From contig PLZT01000438.1 in NCBI GenBank assembly GCA_003152255.1, forward strand, positions 1 through 7,176: DNA of 7,176 nucleotides, in the 5' to 3' direction. Each line of letters starts with the position of its first letter. The first letter of the stretch is position 1. Shown in pieces: positions 1 to 6,831 of the stretch. The notes under the pieces are model-generated. The model did not search any database, was not told where the DNA came from, and saw nothing but the letters and a program-made list of their open reading frames with translations. Both the position numbers and the translations under genes were made by a program. The stretch is from Methylocystaceae bacterium (lineage in GTDB: Bacteria > Pseudomonadota > Alphaproteobacteria > Rhizobiales > Beijerinckiaceae).

Positions 1-768
<768 letters not shown>

Positions 769-781
769 GGATCGGCCAATT

Positions 782-807
782 CCCTCTCCCCGCTTGCGGG
801 GAGAGGG
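782..807. repeat. Palindromic hairpin repeat, copy 1
   Basis: This is a perfect inverted repeat: the 12-base arm CCCTCTCCCCGC at 782-793 pairs with GCGGGGAGAGGG at 796-807, leaving only TT between them (in practice a slightly larger loop). It starts 13 bases after the dnaK stop codon and is followed by TGAGGGGCGGG. That extended form resembles a widespread intergenic palindrome in Hyphomicrobiales genomes; this is from memory and was not searched. No T-run follows, so a classical intrinsic terminator is unlikely, but so strong a stem could stabilise the dnaK mRNA 3' end or attenuate read-through. A degenerate relative lies at 1115-1140. Confidence 0.85.
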
Positions 808-835
808 TGAGGGGCGGGAGTTGTTGCCCGGTAAT

Positions 836-858
836 TTTCAAAAATGAAATATTTTTCA
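836..858. promoter_or_regulatory. AT-rich dyad cluster, possible operator or promoter
   Basis: An AT-rich spot in a GC-rich region contains TTTCA (836-840), four bases, TGAAA (845-849), four bases, TTTCA (854-858). This gives two overlapping inverted repeats with 4-base centres. It covers the ATG at 844 and ends just before the ATG at 862. Such spacing could suit a small dimeric repressor or a promoter melting region, but no convincing -35/-10 pair stands out (TTGCCC at 824-829 with AAATAT at 847-852 is weak). If functional, it favours 862 as the start of the small ORF. This is inference only. Confidence 0.25.
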
Positions 859-1086
859 ATGATTAACGAACCAACGACGAGGCCTACAACGATCGACGAA
901 GCGTTCCAAGCGGGGCTCGATGATCACGACTTCGGGCGCGGGCCGGCTGCGGCGCCTGGTCCGGAGACCGCGACAGACGACGATTTGGCGCTGTACGAGG
1001 CGCGTCGGGAAGCTTATGGTTCGCGCTCCGACCTTGACGAGGAAGGCGAGGTTGTTGACAACGATCAGCAGAGGCGCCGATCGTAG
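844..1086 (+). CDS. Small acidic hypothetical protein (80 aa, or 74 aa from the second ATG)
   Basis: I do not recognise a family. The ORF encodes 80 residues from the ATG at 844, or 74 from the in-frame ATG at 862. Codons from 862 onward have the GC-rich third positions usual here, while the first six (ATG AAA TAT TTT TCA ATG) are AT-rich and could be non-coding, so 862 may be the true start. Neither start has a recognisable Shine-Dalgarno sequence. The protein is acidic, with about 19 Asp/Glu against about 9 Arg/Lys. It has a Thr/Pro-rich start, an Ala/Pro/Gly-rich middle (near residues 34-43), a helix-like DDDLALYEARREAYGS segment and an Asp/Glu-rich C-terminus ending in Arg residues. There is no signal peptide or membrane segment. 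It lies between two hairpin repeats and upstream of mntA-hepT. It could be a real accessory gene, a decayed remnant or a chance ORF. Confidence 0.45.
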   Translation: MKYFSMINEPTTRPTTIDEAFQAGLDDHDFGRGPAAAPGPETATDDDLALYEARREAYGSRSDLDEEGEVVDNDQQRRRS

Positions 1087-1114
1087 CGGGCACGCGACCC
1101 GGCCCGTTACCTCG

Positions 1115-1140
1115 CCCTCTCCGTGTAAATGAGGAGAGGG
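1115..1140. repeat. Palindromic hairpin repeat, copy 2 (degenerate loop)
   Basis: An inverted repeat has 8-base arms, CCCTCTCC at 1115-1122 and GGAGAGGG at 1133-1140, around the loop GTGTAAATGA. The outer arm sequence is identical to that of the 782-807 repeat, but the centre differs. On the opposite strand it reads CCCTCTCC..GGAGAGGGCGAGG, which matches the flank of copy 1 (GAGAGGGTGAGG), so the two copies are probably in opposite orientation. It lies between the small ORF and mntA. There is no T-run. Confidence 0.7.
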
Positions 1141-1178
1141 AGGTTGTTCGCGGCAGCCGAGAAATCGGAGAGCTTTCG

Positions 1179-1469
1179 ATGAAGCCATCCCTTGCCCTCG
1201 ACGCCAATCGCGAAGGCGTGCGGGCGGCGGTGAGCCGCTGCCGCGCGGCCAATCCGCGTGTGTTCGGCTCCGCGCTGCGCGGCGATGACCGAGAAGGCAG
1301 CGACATCGATATTCTGGTGGACGCGCTTCCGGGGGCGACGCTCTTCGATCTCGGCGGCTTGCAGGTGGAACTCGAAGAAATCCTGGGCGTGCGCGTCGAT
1401 CTCCTGACGCCAGGAGACCTGTCTCGCCATCTTCGCGAGCGCGTGTTGGCGGAGGCCGGCCCTGTATGA
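1179..1469 (+). CDS. mntA: MntA-type minimal nucleotidyltransferase, antitoxin of a type VII (HEPN/MNT) toxin-antitoxin system
   Basis: This 96-residue protein is a minimal nucleotidyltransferase of the pol-beta superfamily. The diagnostic GSX10DXD motif is exact: G30-S31, then ten residues, then D42-I43-D44 within GSDIDILVD. The third catalytic acid is probably D74 in VRVDLLT. In characterised systems MntA uses ATP to transfer AMP units to a tyrosine of the cognate HepT, inactivating the toxin RNase. The length fits the short MNT proteins paired with DUF86/HEPN partners. The ATG at 1179 is supported by GGAGAG at 1167-1172, six bases upstream. The stop overlaps the next gene's start (ATGA at 1466-1469), the usual arrangement for such a pair. 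Membership of the family is firm from the motif and the partner; activity is inferred. Confidence 0.92.
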   Translation: MKPSLALDANREGVRAAVSRCRAANPRVFGSALRGDDREGSDIDILVDALPGATLFDLGGLQVELEEILGVRVDLLTPGDLSRHLRERVLAEAGPV

Positions 1470-1861
1470 ATGCCAAGAGTCCTCTCGCGCCCGTCGAACA
1501 TATGCTCGATTGCGCCAAGCTGGCGATTTCTTACGTAGAGGGCTTGGAAAAAGGCGATTTCCCGAGGGATACGCGCACTCAGCAGGCCGTTATCATGAAT
1601 CTCCTAACTGTCGGCGAGATGGCTTCGCGGCTCGCGCAGGAGCATCCTGACTTCACAAAGAATCATCCCGAGACGCCCTGGCGGGGCATGACGGCGATGC
1701 GTAACCGTATAGCGCATGGATATTTTGAGCTGGATTTGGATATTGTGTGGGACACGGTGCTGACAGCGCTGCCCGAACTGGTATACCGCCTGCAACCGAT
1801 CCGCGACGAGATCGCCGCGCCCGGCGGCCCGCGCGAAAGTTCACCGAGCGACGAAATCTGA
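1466..1861 (+). CDS. hepT: HepT-type HEPN (DUF86) ribonuclease toxin
   Basis: This 131-residue protein is predicted to be all-helical. It carries the HEPN signature RX4HXY as R79-N80-R81-I82-A83-H84-G85-Y86, preceded by PWRGMTAM as in the DUF86/HepT family. R79 and H84 would form the RNase site in a HEPN dimer, and Y86 corresponds to the tyrosine AMPylated by MntA in studied type VII systems. The central [14 protein letters not shown] helix also matches the family. The ATG at 1466 overlaps the mntA stop by four bases, and GGAGG lies at 1451-1455. The gene looks richer in A+T than dnaK and dnaJ (for example around 1720-1750), consistent with acquisition by transfer. The last ~20 residues (after RDEIAAPGG) are Pro/Ser/Asp-rich and extend past the usual HEPN core, possibly sequence recruited from the original dnaJ leader. 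The stop is one base before dnaJ. The RNA target cannot be judged from sequence. Confidence 0.92.
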   Translation: MNAKSPLAPVEHMLDCAKLAISYVEGLEKGDFPRDTRTQQAVIMNLLTVGEMASRLAQEHPDFTKNHPETPWRGMTAMRNRIAHGYFELDLDIVWDTVLTALPELVYRLQPIRDEIAAPGGPRESSPSDEI

Positions 1862-1862
1862 C

Positions 1863-2990
1863 ATGGCCAAGCGCGACTATTACGAAATTCTCGGAGTCTC
1901 CCGGACCGCGACCGAGGTCGAGATGAAGATCGCCTTCCGCAAGTCGGCGATGGAATGCCATCCCGACCGAAATCCCGGCGACAAGGCGGCCGAGGCGCAG
2001 TTCAAGGAGCTGAACGAGGCTTATCAGGCGCTGTCGGACCCGCAAAAGCGCGCCGCCTACGACCGTTTGGGCCATGCCGCCTTCGAGCAGGGCGGCGGCG
2101 CGGGCGGCTTTGGCGGCGAAGGCTTCGGCGCCTCGATGGCCGATATTTTCGAGGATCTCTTCGGCGACGTCATGGGGCGGCGCGGCGGGCGCTCTGGCGG
2201 CAATGGCCGCGAGCGCGGCTCCGATCTGCGCTACAATATGGAGATTACGCTCGAAGAGGCCTACACCGGCAAGGCGGCGACGCTGAAGCTGCCGACCTCG
2301 GCCACCTGCGAGGCCTGCGCCGGAAGCGGCGCCAAGAAGGGCTCCAGGCCAAAGGTGTGCGCCACCTGCGCCGGCCAGGGACGCGTGCGCGCGCAGCAGG
2401 GATTTTTCGCGATCGAGCGAACGTGCCCAACCTGCCAGGGGCGCGGCGAGATCATCGAAAATCCCTGTCCTTCATGCGCCGGCTCCGGCCGCAAAACGCT
2501 GGAGCGCACGCTCTCCGTCAATGTGCCGGCGGGGGTCGAGGACGGCACCCGAATCCGCCTCGCGGGCGAGGGCGAGGCCGGCTTGCGGGGCGGCCCGCCC
2601 GGCGACTTATATATTTTCCTGTCGGTCAAGCCGCACGCCTTCTTCCAGCGCGACGGCGCCGATCTTTACTGCCGCGTGCCGATCTCGATGGTGCGCGCGG
2701 CCATCGGCGGCGAGATAACCGTCCACGCCATCGATAGCTCGGAATGCAAGCTGAAAGTGCCGGAGGGCACGCAATCGGGCCGTCAGTTGAAGGTGAAGGG
2801 CAAGGGAATGCCGGTGCTGCGCGGGCGCGACCAGGGCGATTTGCATGTCCAGATCAGCGTCGAGACGCCGCAAAATCTCACCAAGCGCCAACGCGAACTG
2901 CTCCATGAATTCGAGCAGGAGTCCTCGCACCACACCCATCCCGAATCGACCGGCTTTTTCGCGCGGATGAAAGAGCTGTTCGGAAAGTAG
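1863..2990 (+). CDS. dnaJ: Chaperone protein DnaJ (Hsp40, type I)
   Basis: DnaJ delivers unfolded substrates to DnaK and stimulates its ATPase. All domains of a class A J-protein are present in 375 residues, the usual length. The J domain (about 1-70) contains HPD at 33-35, and a Gly/Phe-rich linker follows at about 77-120. The zinc domain has four intact CXXCXGXG repeats (cysteines 149/152, 166/169, 188/191 and 202/205). The C-terminal substrate-binding domains include [13 protein letters not shown] and [19 protein letters not shown]. The ATG at 1863 follows the hepT stop by one base, and I see no strong Shine-Dalgarno sequence in the preceding bases, which are hepT codons. Translation is therefore probably coupled to hepT. 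Transcription could come from dnaK read-through across the insert or from a promoter within it. Confidence 0.98.
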   Translation: MAKRDYYEILGVSRTATEVEMKIAFRKSAMECHPDRNPGDKAAEAQFKELNEAYQALSDPQKRAAYDRLGHAAFEQGGGAGGFGGEGFGASMADIFEDLFGDVMGRRGGRSGGNGRERGSDLRYNMEITLEEAYTGKAATLKLPTSATCEACAGSGAKKGSRPKVCATCAGQGRVRAQQGFFAIERTCPTCQGRGEIIENPCPSCAGSGRKTLERTLSVNVPAGVEDGTRIRLAGEGEAGLRGGPPGDLYIFLSVKPHAFFQRDGADLYCRVPISMVRAAIGGEITVHAIDSSECKLKVPEGTQSGRQLKVKGKGMPVLRGRDQGDLHVQISVETPQNLTKRQRELLHEFEQESSHHTHPESTGFFARMKELFGK

Positions 2991-3154
2991 CGCGCCAATC
3001 CGTCCGACGACGCGGGTATTATCAAAACCGCGCGGGAAGGCTAAAGGGTAGAGGTGACGCCAAGGGAGCGCGTCGCCGCGCGTCGTGTCGAACGAGCGTC
3101 GGAGTGTAGTTCCAAGCGGGGGACCAACCCGCCAACCAAAAAGGCGATCATTCC
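2991..3154. other. dnaJ-pmtA intergenic region, no clear element
   Basis: This 164-base spacer holds only weak structures: a 5-bp CGCGG/CCGCG pair (3011-3015 with 3028-3032, 12-base loop), a GCGGG/CCCGC pair (3116-3120 with 3128-3132), and two CGCGTCG direct copies near 3069-3086. None has a T-run or promoter-like spacing. The end contains a likely ribosome binding site for pmtA. Confidence 0.5.
3141..3144 (+). promoter_or_regulatory. Ribosome binding site supporting the TTG start of pmtA
   Basis: AAGG in an A-rich context lies ten bases before the TTG at 3155. The frame is open upstream only to a TAG at 3107-3109, with no ATG or GTG between. The first in-frame ATG downstream is at about codon 43, inside the conserved domain. 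The TTG is therefore the best available start. Confidence 0.55.
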
Positions 3155-3784
3155 TTGCCGCACCGCCAGCAGCCCAAAAAAACCACTCTCGCTGATAGCG
3201 CGCGATTCCTGAGCCAATGGTTCCAGAATCCCGGCGTTGTCGGCGCGGTCGCGCCCTCCGGGCCGGCGCTCGCCAAGACGATGGCCAGCTACGTCGATCT
3301 TGCGCGCGAAGGGCCGATCGTCGAACTTGGCCCCGGCACCGGCCCGGTCACCAAGGCGCTGCTGGCGCGGGGGATTCCGGCGGATCGCCTGTTGCTCGTC
3401 GAATACGAGACGAGATTCTGCCGCATGCTGGCCGAACGTTATCCCGGCGTCAAAATCGTGCAAGGCGACGCCTATGGCCTCAAGGCGACGCTGGCCGGTC
3501 ACGTCAATGGAGAGGTGGCGACCGTCATCTCCAGCCTGCCGCTGCTGAATCGTCCCGAGCGCGACCGCGTCGAGTTGCTGCATCAGGCATTCGACCTGAT
3601 GGGGCCGGACGGCCTCTTCATCCAGTTCACTTACGGGCTGGCGATCTCGCCGATGCCCGTCCACGCCCATGGCCTGGCGGGAGCCTTTGTCGGCAAGGGT
3701 TCGGCGCCGGTTCTGCTGAACATACCGCCGGCGCGGGTCTGGCGCTATCGCCGCGCCGGTCATTCCGGCGGCCCGGCCAAGTGA
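3155..3784 (+). CDS. pmtA: Phospholipid N-methyltransferase PmtA-like, class I SAM-dependent
   Basis: This 209-residue protein resembles the rhizobial PmtA family, which uses S-adenosylmethionine to methylate phosphatidylethanolamine stepwise to phosphatidylcholine at the inner membrane face. An N-terminal segment, [20 protein letters not shown] (about 16-35), is typical of this family. SAM motif I is ELGPGTG (57-63), the acidic end of the second strand is E83 in LLLVEY, motif II-like GDAYGL starts at 104, and SSLPLLN (127-132) marks the usual post-strand-4 loop. The C-terminus has the family's [15 protein letters not shown]. There is no signal peptide or transmembrane helix, as expected for a peripheral enzyme. 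The start is TTG. The stop overlaps the pyrF start (GTGA, 3781-3784). The related rRNA-adenine dimethyltransferase fold is an alternative, but the termini and neighbours favour PmtA. Confidence 0.85.
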   Translation: MPHRQQPKKTTLADSARFLSQWFQNPGVVGAVAPSGPALAKTMASYVDLAREGPIVELGPGTGPVTKALLARGIPADRLLLVEYETRFCRMLAERYPGVKIVQGDAYGLKATLAGHVNGEVATVISSLPLLNRPERDRVELLHQAFDLMGPDGLFIQFTYGLAISPMPVHAHGLAGAFVGKGSAPVLLNIPPARVWRYRRAGHSGGPAK

Positions 3785-4488
3785 GCACGAGCGAAGCGAA
3801 GACGCGCGACCGGCTGATCGTCGCGCTCGACGTGGAGAGCGTCGAGGCCGCGCGGGCCCTGATTTCGAAGCTCGGCGACAGCGTGTCCTTTTACAAAATA
3901 GGACTGGAGCTCGCCTACGCCGGCGGGCTTGGTCTCGCCAGCGAGCTGAAACTGGCGGACAAGCGCGTTTTCCTCGATCTTAAGTTGCACGACATCGGCG
4001 CCACCGTGGAGCGCGCGACGCGGCAAATCGCGAGGCTTGGCGTCGATTTTTTGACGATCCACGGCTTTACGCAAACAATGCGCGCGGCCCGCGCCGGCGC
4101 GGGCGACGGCGGTTTGCGGTTGCTCGCCGTCACGGTGATGACCTCCTACGACGACGCCGATTTGCGCGAGGCCGGCTATGCGCTCGGCGTGGCGGAGTTG
4201 GCGGCGCTCCGGGCGAGGCAGGCGAGGGAACTCGGCGTCGACGGGCTGATTCTCTCGCCGCTTGAACTGGCGCCGATCCGCGCGCTGGTTGGCCCGAAAA
4301 TGTTGCTCGTCACACCCGGCGTGCGCCCCGCCGGGGCCGAGGCCAATGATCAGAAGCGCGTGATGACACCGGGGCAGGCGATCCAGGCCGGGGCCGATCA
4401 CCTCGTGATCGGACGCCCGATCACCCGCGCGGCGGACCCAAGGGCGGCCGCGGAGGGTATCGTCGCGGAAATCGCCGGCGCCGCGTAG
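3781..4488 (+). CDS. pyrF: Orotidine 5'-phosphate decarboxylase
   Basis: PyrF converts orotidine 5'-phosphate to UMP, the last step of de novo pyrimidine synthesis, in the cytosol. The 235-residue length fits the bacterial TIM-barrel enzyme. LIVALD with D17 opens the barrel, K39 lies in FYKIGLE, and the catalytic signature [13 protein letters not shown] gives D66, K68 and D71. VTPGVRP (177-183) and IGRPI with R212 form the phosphate-binding end. The GTG at 3781 is chosen because it is in frame just before the first conserved strand and overlaps the pmtA stop by four bases, implying translational coupling. The frame is open upstream to 3217, but that part runs over pmtA in another frame and encodes nothing family-like. 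Confidence 0.97.
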   Translation: MSTSEAKTRDRLIVALDVESVEAARALISKLGDSVSFYKIGLELAYAGGLGLASELKLADKRVFLDLKLHDIGATVERATRQIARLGVDFLTIHGFTQTMRAARAGAGDGGLRLLAVTVMTSYDDADLREAGYALGVAELAALRARQARELGVDGLILSPLELAPIRALVGPKMLLVTPGVRPAGAEANDQKRVMTPGQAIQAGADHLVIGRPITRAADPRAAAEGIVAEIAGAA

Positions 4489-4515
4489 CCCCGCGCATAT
4501 TGGAGAAGCCGAGCT

Positions 4516-5295
4516 ATGCGCATCGCCAACTGGAACGTCAATTCGGTGCGCCAAAGACTTGCGCCCCTGCTCGACTATCTGCGCGATGTCGCGCCCGACG
4601 TGCTGTGTCTGCAAGAACTCAAATGCCAGGACGAAGCCTTTCCGCGCGCCGAGGTCGAGGACGCCGGCTATATCGTCGAAACCTTTGGCCAAAAGACTTT
4701 TAACGGCGTCGCGCTGCTCTCCAAAACTCCGCTGGAGGATGTTTCGCGCGGATTGCCGGGTTTCGAGGACGCCCAGGCGCGCTACATCGAGGGCGTGGTC
4801 GGCGACGGCGCCGGCGGAGTTTACCGCGTCGCCTCGATTTATCTGCCCAACGGCAATCCGCCGGACAGCGAGAAATACGGCTATAAGCTCGCCTTCATGG
4901 ACGCGCTGACCGAGCGGGCGCGCGCGCTGCTCGCTCTGGAGGAGCGGGTTGTGCTGGCCGGAGATTATAATGTCATTCCGGCGCCCGAGGATGTTTACGA
5001 TCCCGTGGGCTGGGCCGGCGACGCATTGTTCAAGCCCGAAACCCGCGCGAAGTTCCGCCAGTTGCTCAACCTCGGCTACACGGAGGCGCTGCGCGCCGTC
5101 ACGGACGCGCCTGCCATTTACACATTCTGGGATTATCAGGCCGGCGCCTGGCAAAAGAATAACGGCCTGCGCATCGACCATCTGTTGCTGTCGCCGCCTG
5201 CCGCCGATCGCTTGAAGAGCGTCGAGATCGACAAGGCGCCGCGCGGGCGCGAAAAGCCGTCCGATCACGTTCCGATTCGCGCGGATTTCATCTAG
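4516..5295 (+). CDS. xthA: Exodeoxyribonuclease III (AP endonuclease)
   Basis: XthA cleaves DNA 5' to abasic sites and removes blocked 3' ends in base excision repair; it also has 3'-5' exonuclease and RNase H activities in characterised homologues. The 259-residue protein belongs to the exonuclease-endonuclease-phosphatase fold. The catalytic set is complete: N7 in NWNVNS, E34 in LQELK, Y109 in SIYLPNG, D150 and N152 in GDYNV, D221-H222 in RIDH, and the final D250-H251 in SDHVP. These match E. coli Xth closely in position. The ATG at 4516 has GGAGAA at 4502-4507, eight bases upstream. The 27-base gap from pyrF suggests the same transcript. I see no LexA-like or other operator in that gap. 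Confidence 0.97.
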   Translation: MRIANWNVNSVRQRLAPLLDYLRDVAPDVLCLQELKCQDEAFPRAEVEDAGYIVETFGQKTFNGVALLSKTPLEDVSRGLPGFEDAQARYIEGVVGDGAGGVYRVASIYLPNGNPPDSEKYGYKLAFMDALTERARALLALEERVVLAGDYNVIPAPEDVYDPVGWAGDALFKPETRAKFRQLLNLGYTEALRAVTDAPAIYTFWDYQAGAWQKNNGLRIDHLLLSPPAADRLKSVEIDKAPRGREKPSDHVPIRADFI

Positions 5296-5414
5296 GCGGA
5301 AACACTCGCGGCGGCGGCGCGCGAAAAATCCAGCGGAGTTCGGCGGATTGGCGCAAAACGCATCGCGGTTTTCGCTTGGCTGTTTTAGACTTCAGGGTAA
5401 CAGGAGAGCCCTTC
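5296..5414. other. xthA-dipeptidase intergenic region
   Basis: This 119-base spacer is GC-rich at first (GCGGCGGCGGCGCGCG) and more mixed toward the next gene. No T-tailed hairpin or convincing -35/-10 pair is visible; TTGGCG at 5348 has no matching -10 at 16-18 bases. A promoter or weak terminator here is possible but not supported. Confidence 0.4.
5401..5407 (+). promoter_or_regulatory. Ribosome binding site choosing the dipeptidase start
   Basis: CAGGAGA lies seven bases before the ATG at 5415. It is a strong Shine-Dalgarno match, and it rules against the longer in-frame start at 5376 (TTG), which would put this motif inside the coding region and add 13 residues with no family likeness. 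Confidence 0.8.
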
Positions 5415-6800
5415 ATGGCCACGCTCGACGCCGTTCTCGCCACCATCGACAAGAATATCGACGCCTCCACGCAAAGGCTGTTCGATTTATTGCGAATTCC
5501 TTCCGTCTCGACCGACCCGGCCTACACCAAGGAATGCGAGCGCGCCGCCGACTGGCTCGTGAGGGAACTCCAGGGACTCGGCTACAGCGCCGAATCGCGG
5601 CCGACTCCCGGCCATCCCATCGTGGTCGGCCATGCGAACGCCAAGCGCAAGGACGCGCCGCATTTGCTGTTCTATGGCCATTACGACGTGCAGCCGCCCG
5701 ATCCGCTGGAATTGTGGAAAACCGAGCCCTTCGCGCCGCGTCTGCAACAGGGCGAGGGGACGCAGGAGATCGTCGCGCGCGGCGCCTCCGACGACAAGGG
5801 TCAGCTCATGACTTTCGTCGAGGCCTGCCGCGCCTTCGAGGCCAATGGCGGACTGCCGTGCAACGTGACTTTCCTGTTCGAGGGCGAGGAAGAGACCGGC
5901 TCCCCGTCGCTGCCGGAATTTCTCGCCGCCAACAAGGCTGAGTTGTCGGAGCCGGCGCTGGCCCTCGTCTGCGACACCGGCATGTGGAACGCGACCACGC
6001 CGGGCATAACCATCATGCTGCGCGGACTGGTGCAGGAGGAACTGATCCTGAGGGGCGCCAGCCACGATCTGCATTCCGGCATGTTCGGCGGTCCCGTCGT
6101 CAATCCGATCCATGTGCTCGCGAAAATCATCGGCGAGCTTCACGCGGATGACGGCAAGGTGGCGCTGCCGGGCTTTTACGACGGCGTGCCGGAATTGCCC
6201 GAGGACATAGCGGCGCAATGGCGCGAACTCGATTTCGACGAGGCGGCGTTTTTGCAGGGCATTGGCCTTAGCCAGGTCGGCGGCGAGGCCGGGCGCGGCG
6301 TCATCGAGCAGATTTGGGCGCGGCCGACTTGCGACGTGAACGGCATTGTCGGCGGTTATACTGGCAAGGGCTCGAAAACCGTGCTGCCGGCGCAGGCCAG
6401 CGCGAAATTCTCGTTCCGCTTGGTCGGGACGCAAAGCCCCAAGAAAATCGTCGAGACATTCCACGCCTTCGTGCGCGAGCGCCTGCCGGTGGACGTGAAG
6501 GCGGAGTTTATTTCGCATGGGGCGTCCGGGGCGCTCAATCTTCCCTTCGGCTCCGAGGCGCTGAAGCGGGCGCGGCGGGCGCTGGCCGACGAATGGGGCG
6601 TCGAGGCGGCGCTGACCGGCTGCGGCGGCTCGATTCCGATTGTCGGCGCCTTCAAGCGCGATCTCGGCATGGACGCGCTGATGATCGGCTTCGCGCTGGA
6701 GGACGACCGCATCCACTCGCCGAACGAGAAATATTCGCTCACCTCGTTCCACAAGGGAACCCGCTCGTGGGCGCGTGTGCTGGCGGCGCTGGCGGCGTGA
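5415..6800 (+). CDS. M20-family dinuclear metallopeptidase (dipeptidase)
   Basis: This is a 461-residue cytosolic M20 peptidase of the carnosinase-like/CNDP branch, expected to hydrolyse dipeptides or small peptides with two zinc or manganese ions. The metal site is complete: H89 with D91 in YGHYDVQPPD, bridging D126 in GASDDKG, general base E159 and ligand E160 in EGEEETGS, D187 in CDTGMW, and H434 in IHSPNEKYS. The lid/dimer domain lies at about 200-330 and contains SHDLHSGMFGG, whose H220 is the conserved substrate-binding histidine of the family. The C-terminal half of the catalytic domain carries GCGGSIPIV. There is no signal peptide. Substrate cannot be told from sequence; ArgE/DapE-type deacylases are related, but the long lid and the DVQPPD motif favour a dipeptidase. 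It is separated from xthA by 119 bases and may have its own promoter. Confidence 0.93.
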   Translation: MATLDAVLATIDKNIDASTQRLFDLLRIPSVSTDPAYTKECERAADWLVRELQGLGYSAESRPTPGHPIVVGHANAKRKDAPHLLFYGHYDVQPPDPLELWKTEPFAPRLQQGEGTQEIVARGASDDKGQLMTFVEACRAFEANGGLPCNVTFLFEGEEETGSPSLPEFLAANKAELSEPALALVCDTGMWNATTPGITIMLRGLVQEELILRGASHDLHSGMFGGPVVNPIHVLAKIIGELHADDGKVALPGFYDGVPELPEDIAAQWRELDFDEAAFLQGIGLSQVGGEAGRGVIEQIWARPTCDVNGIVGGYTGKGSKTVLPAQASAKFSFRLVGTQSPKKIVETFHAFVRERLPVDVKAEFISHGASGALNLPFGSEALKRARRALADEWGVEAALTGCGGSIPIVGAFKRDLGMDALMIGFALEDDRIHSPNEKYSLTSFHKGTRSWARVLAALAA

Positions 6801-6815
6801 GGAAAGGGGGCCGCC

Positions 6816-6831
6816 GCGAATTTCTATTCGC
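6816..6831. repeat. Small hairpin after the dipeptidase gene
   Basis: GCGAAT (6816-6821) and ATTCGC (6826-6831) form a perfect 6-bp inverted repeat around TTCT, 15 bases after the stop codon. It could help end transcription, but the stem is short and no T-run follows. Confidence 0.3.

Noticed and set aside
782..807. The strong hairpin after dnaK as a Rho-independent terminator
   Set aside because: The stem is strong enough, but no T-run follows; the sequence continues TGAGGGGCGGG. It is listed as a repeat instead.
856..1518. Overlapping - strand frames covering the small ORF and mntA (up to 220 codons)
   Set aside because: They run through the hairpin repeat and antisense to the motif-bearing mntA, and their translations are Arg/Pro/Ser-rich without family likeness.
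769..1862. CIRCE or other heat-shock operator within the dnaK-dnaJ interval
   Set aside because: I looked for TTAGCACTC-N9-GAGTGCTAA or close variants and found none.
3011..3032. CGCGG/CCGCG pairing after dnaJ as a terminator
   Set aside because: Five base pairs with a 12-base loop and no T-run is expected by chance in this composition.
3217..3780. A 188-residue N-terminal extension or fusion upstream of pyrF in the same frame
   Set aside because: This part runs out of frame over pmtA and encodes Arg-rich sequence without motifs. The GTG at 3781 gives the usual PyrF length.
3760..5268. A 502-codon open frame on the - strand across pyrF and xthA
   Set aside because: It lies antisense to two clearly identified genes with complete catalytic motifs. 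Long antisense frames are expected in GC-rich DNA with strong third-position bias, and its translation shows no family-like motifs.
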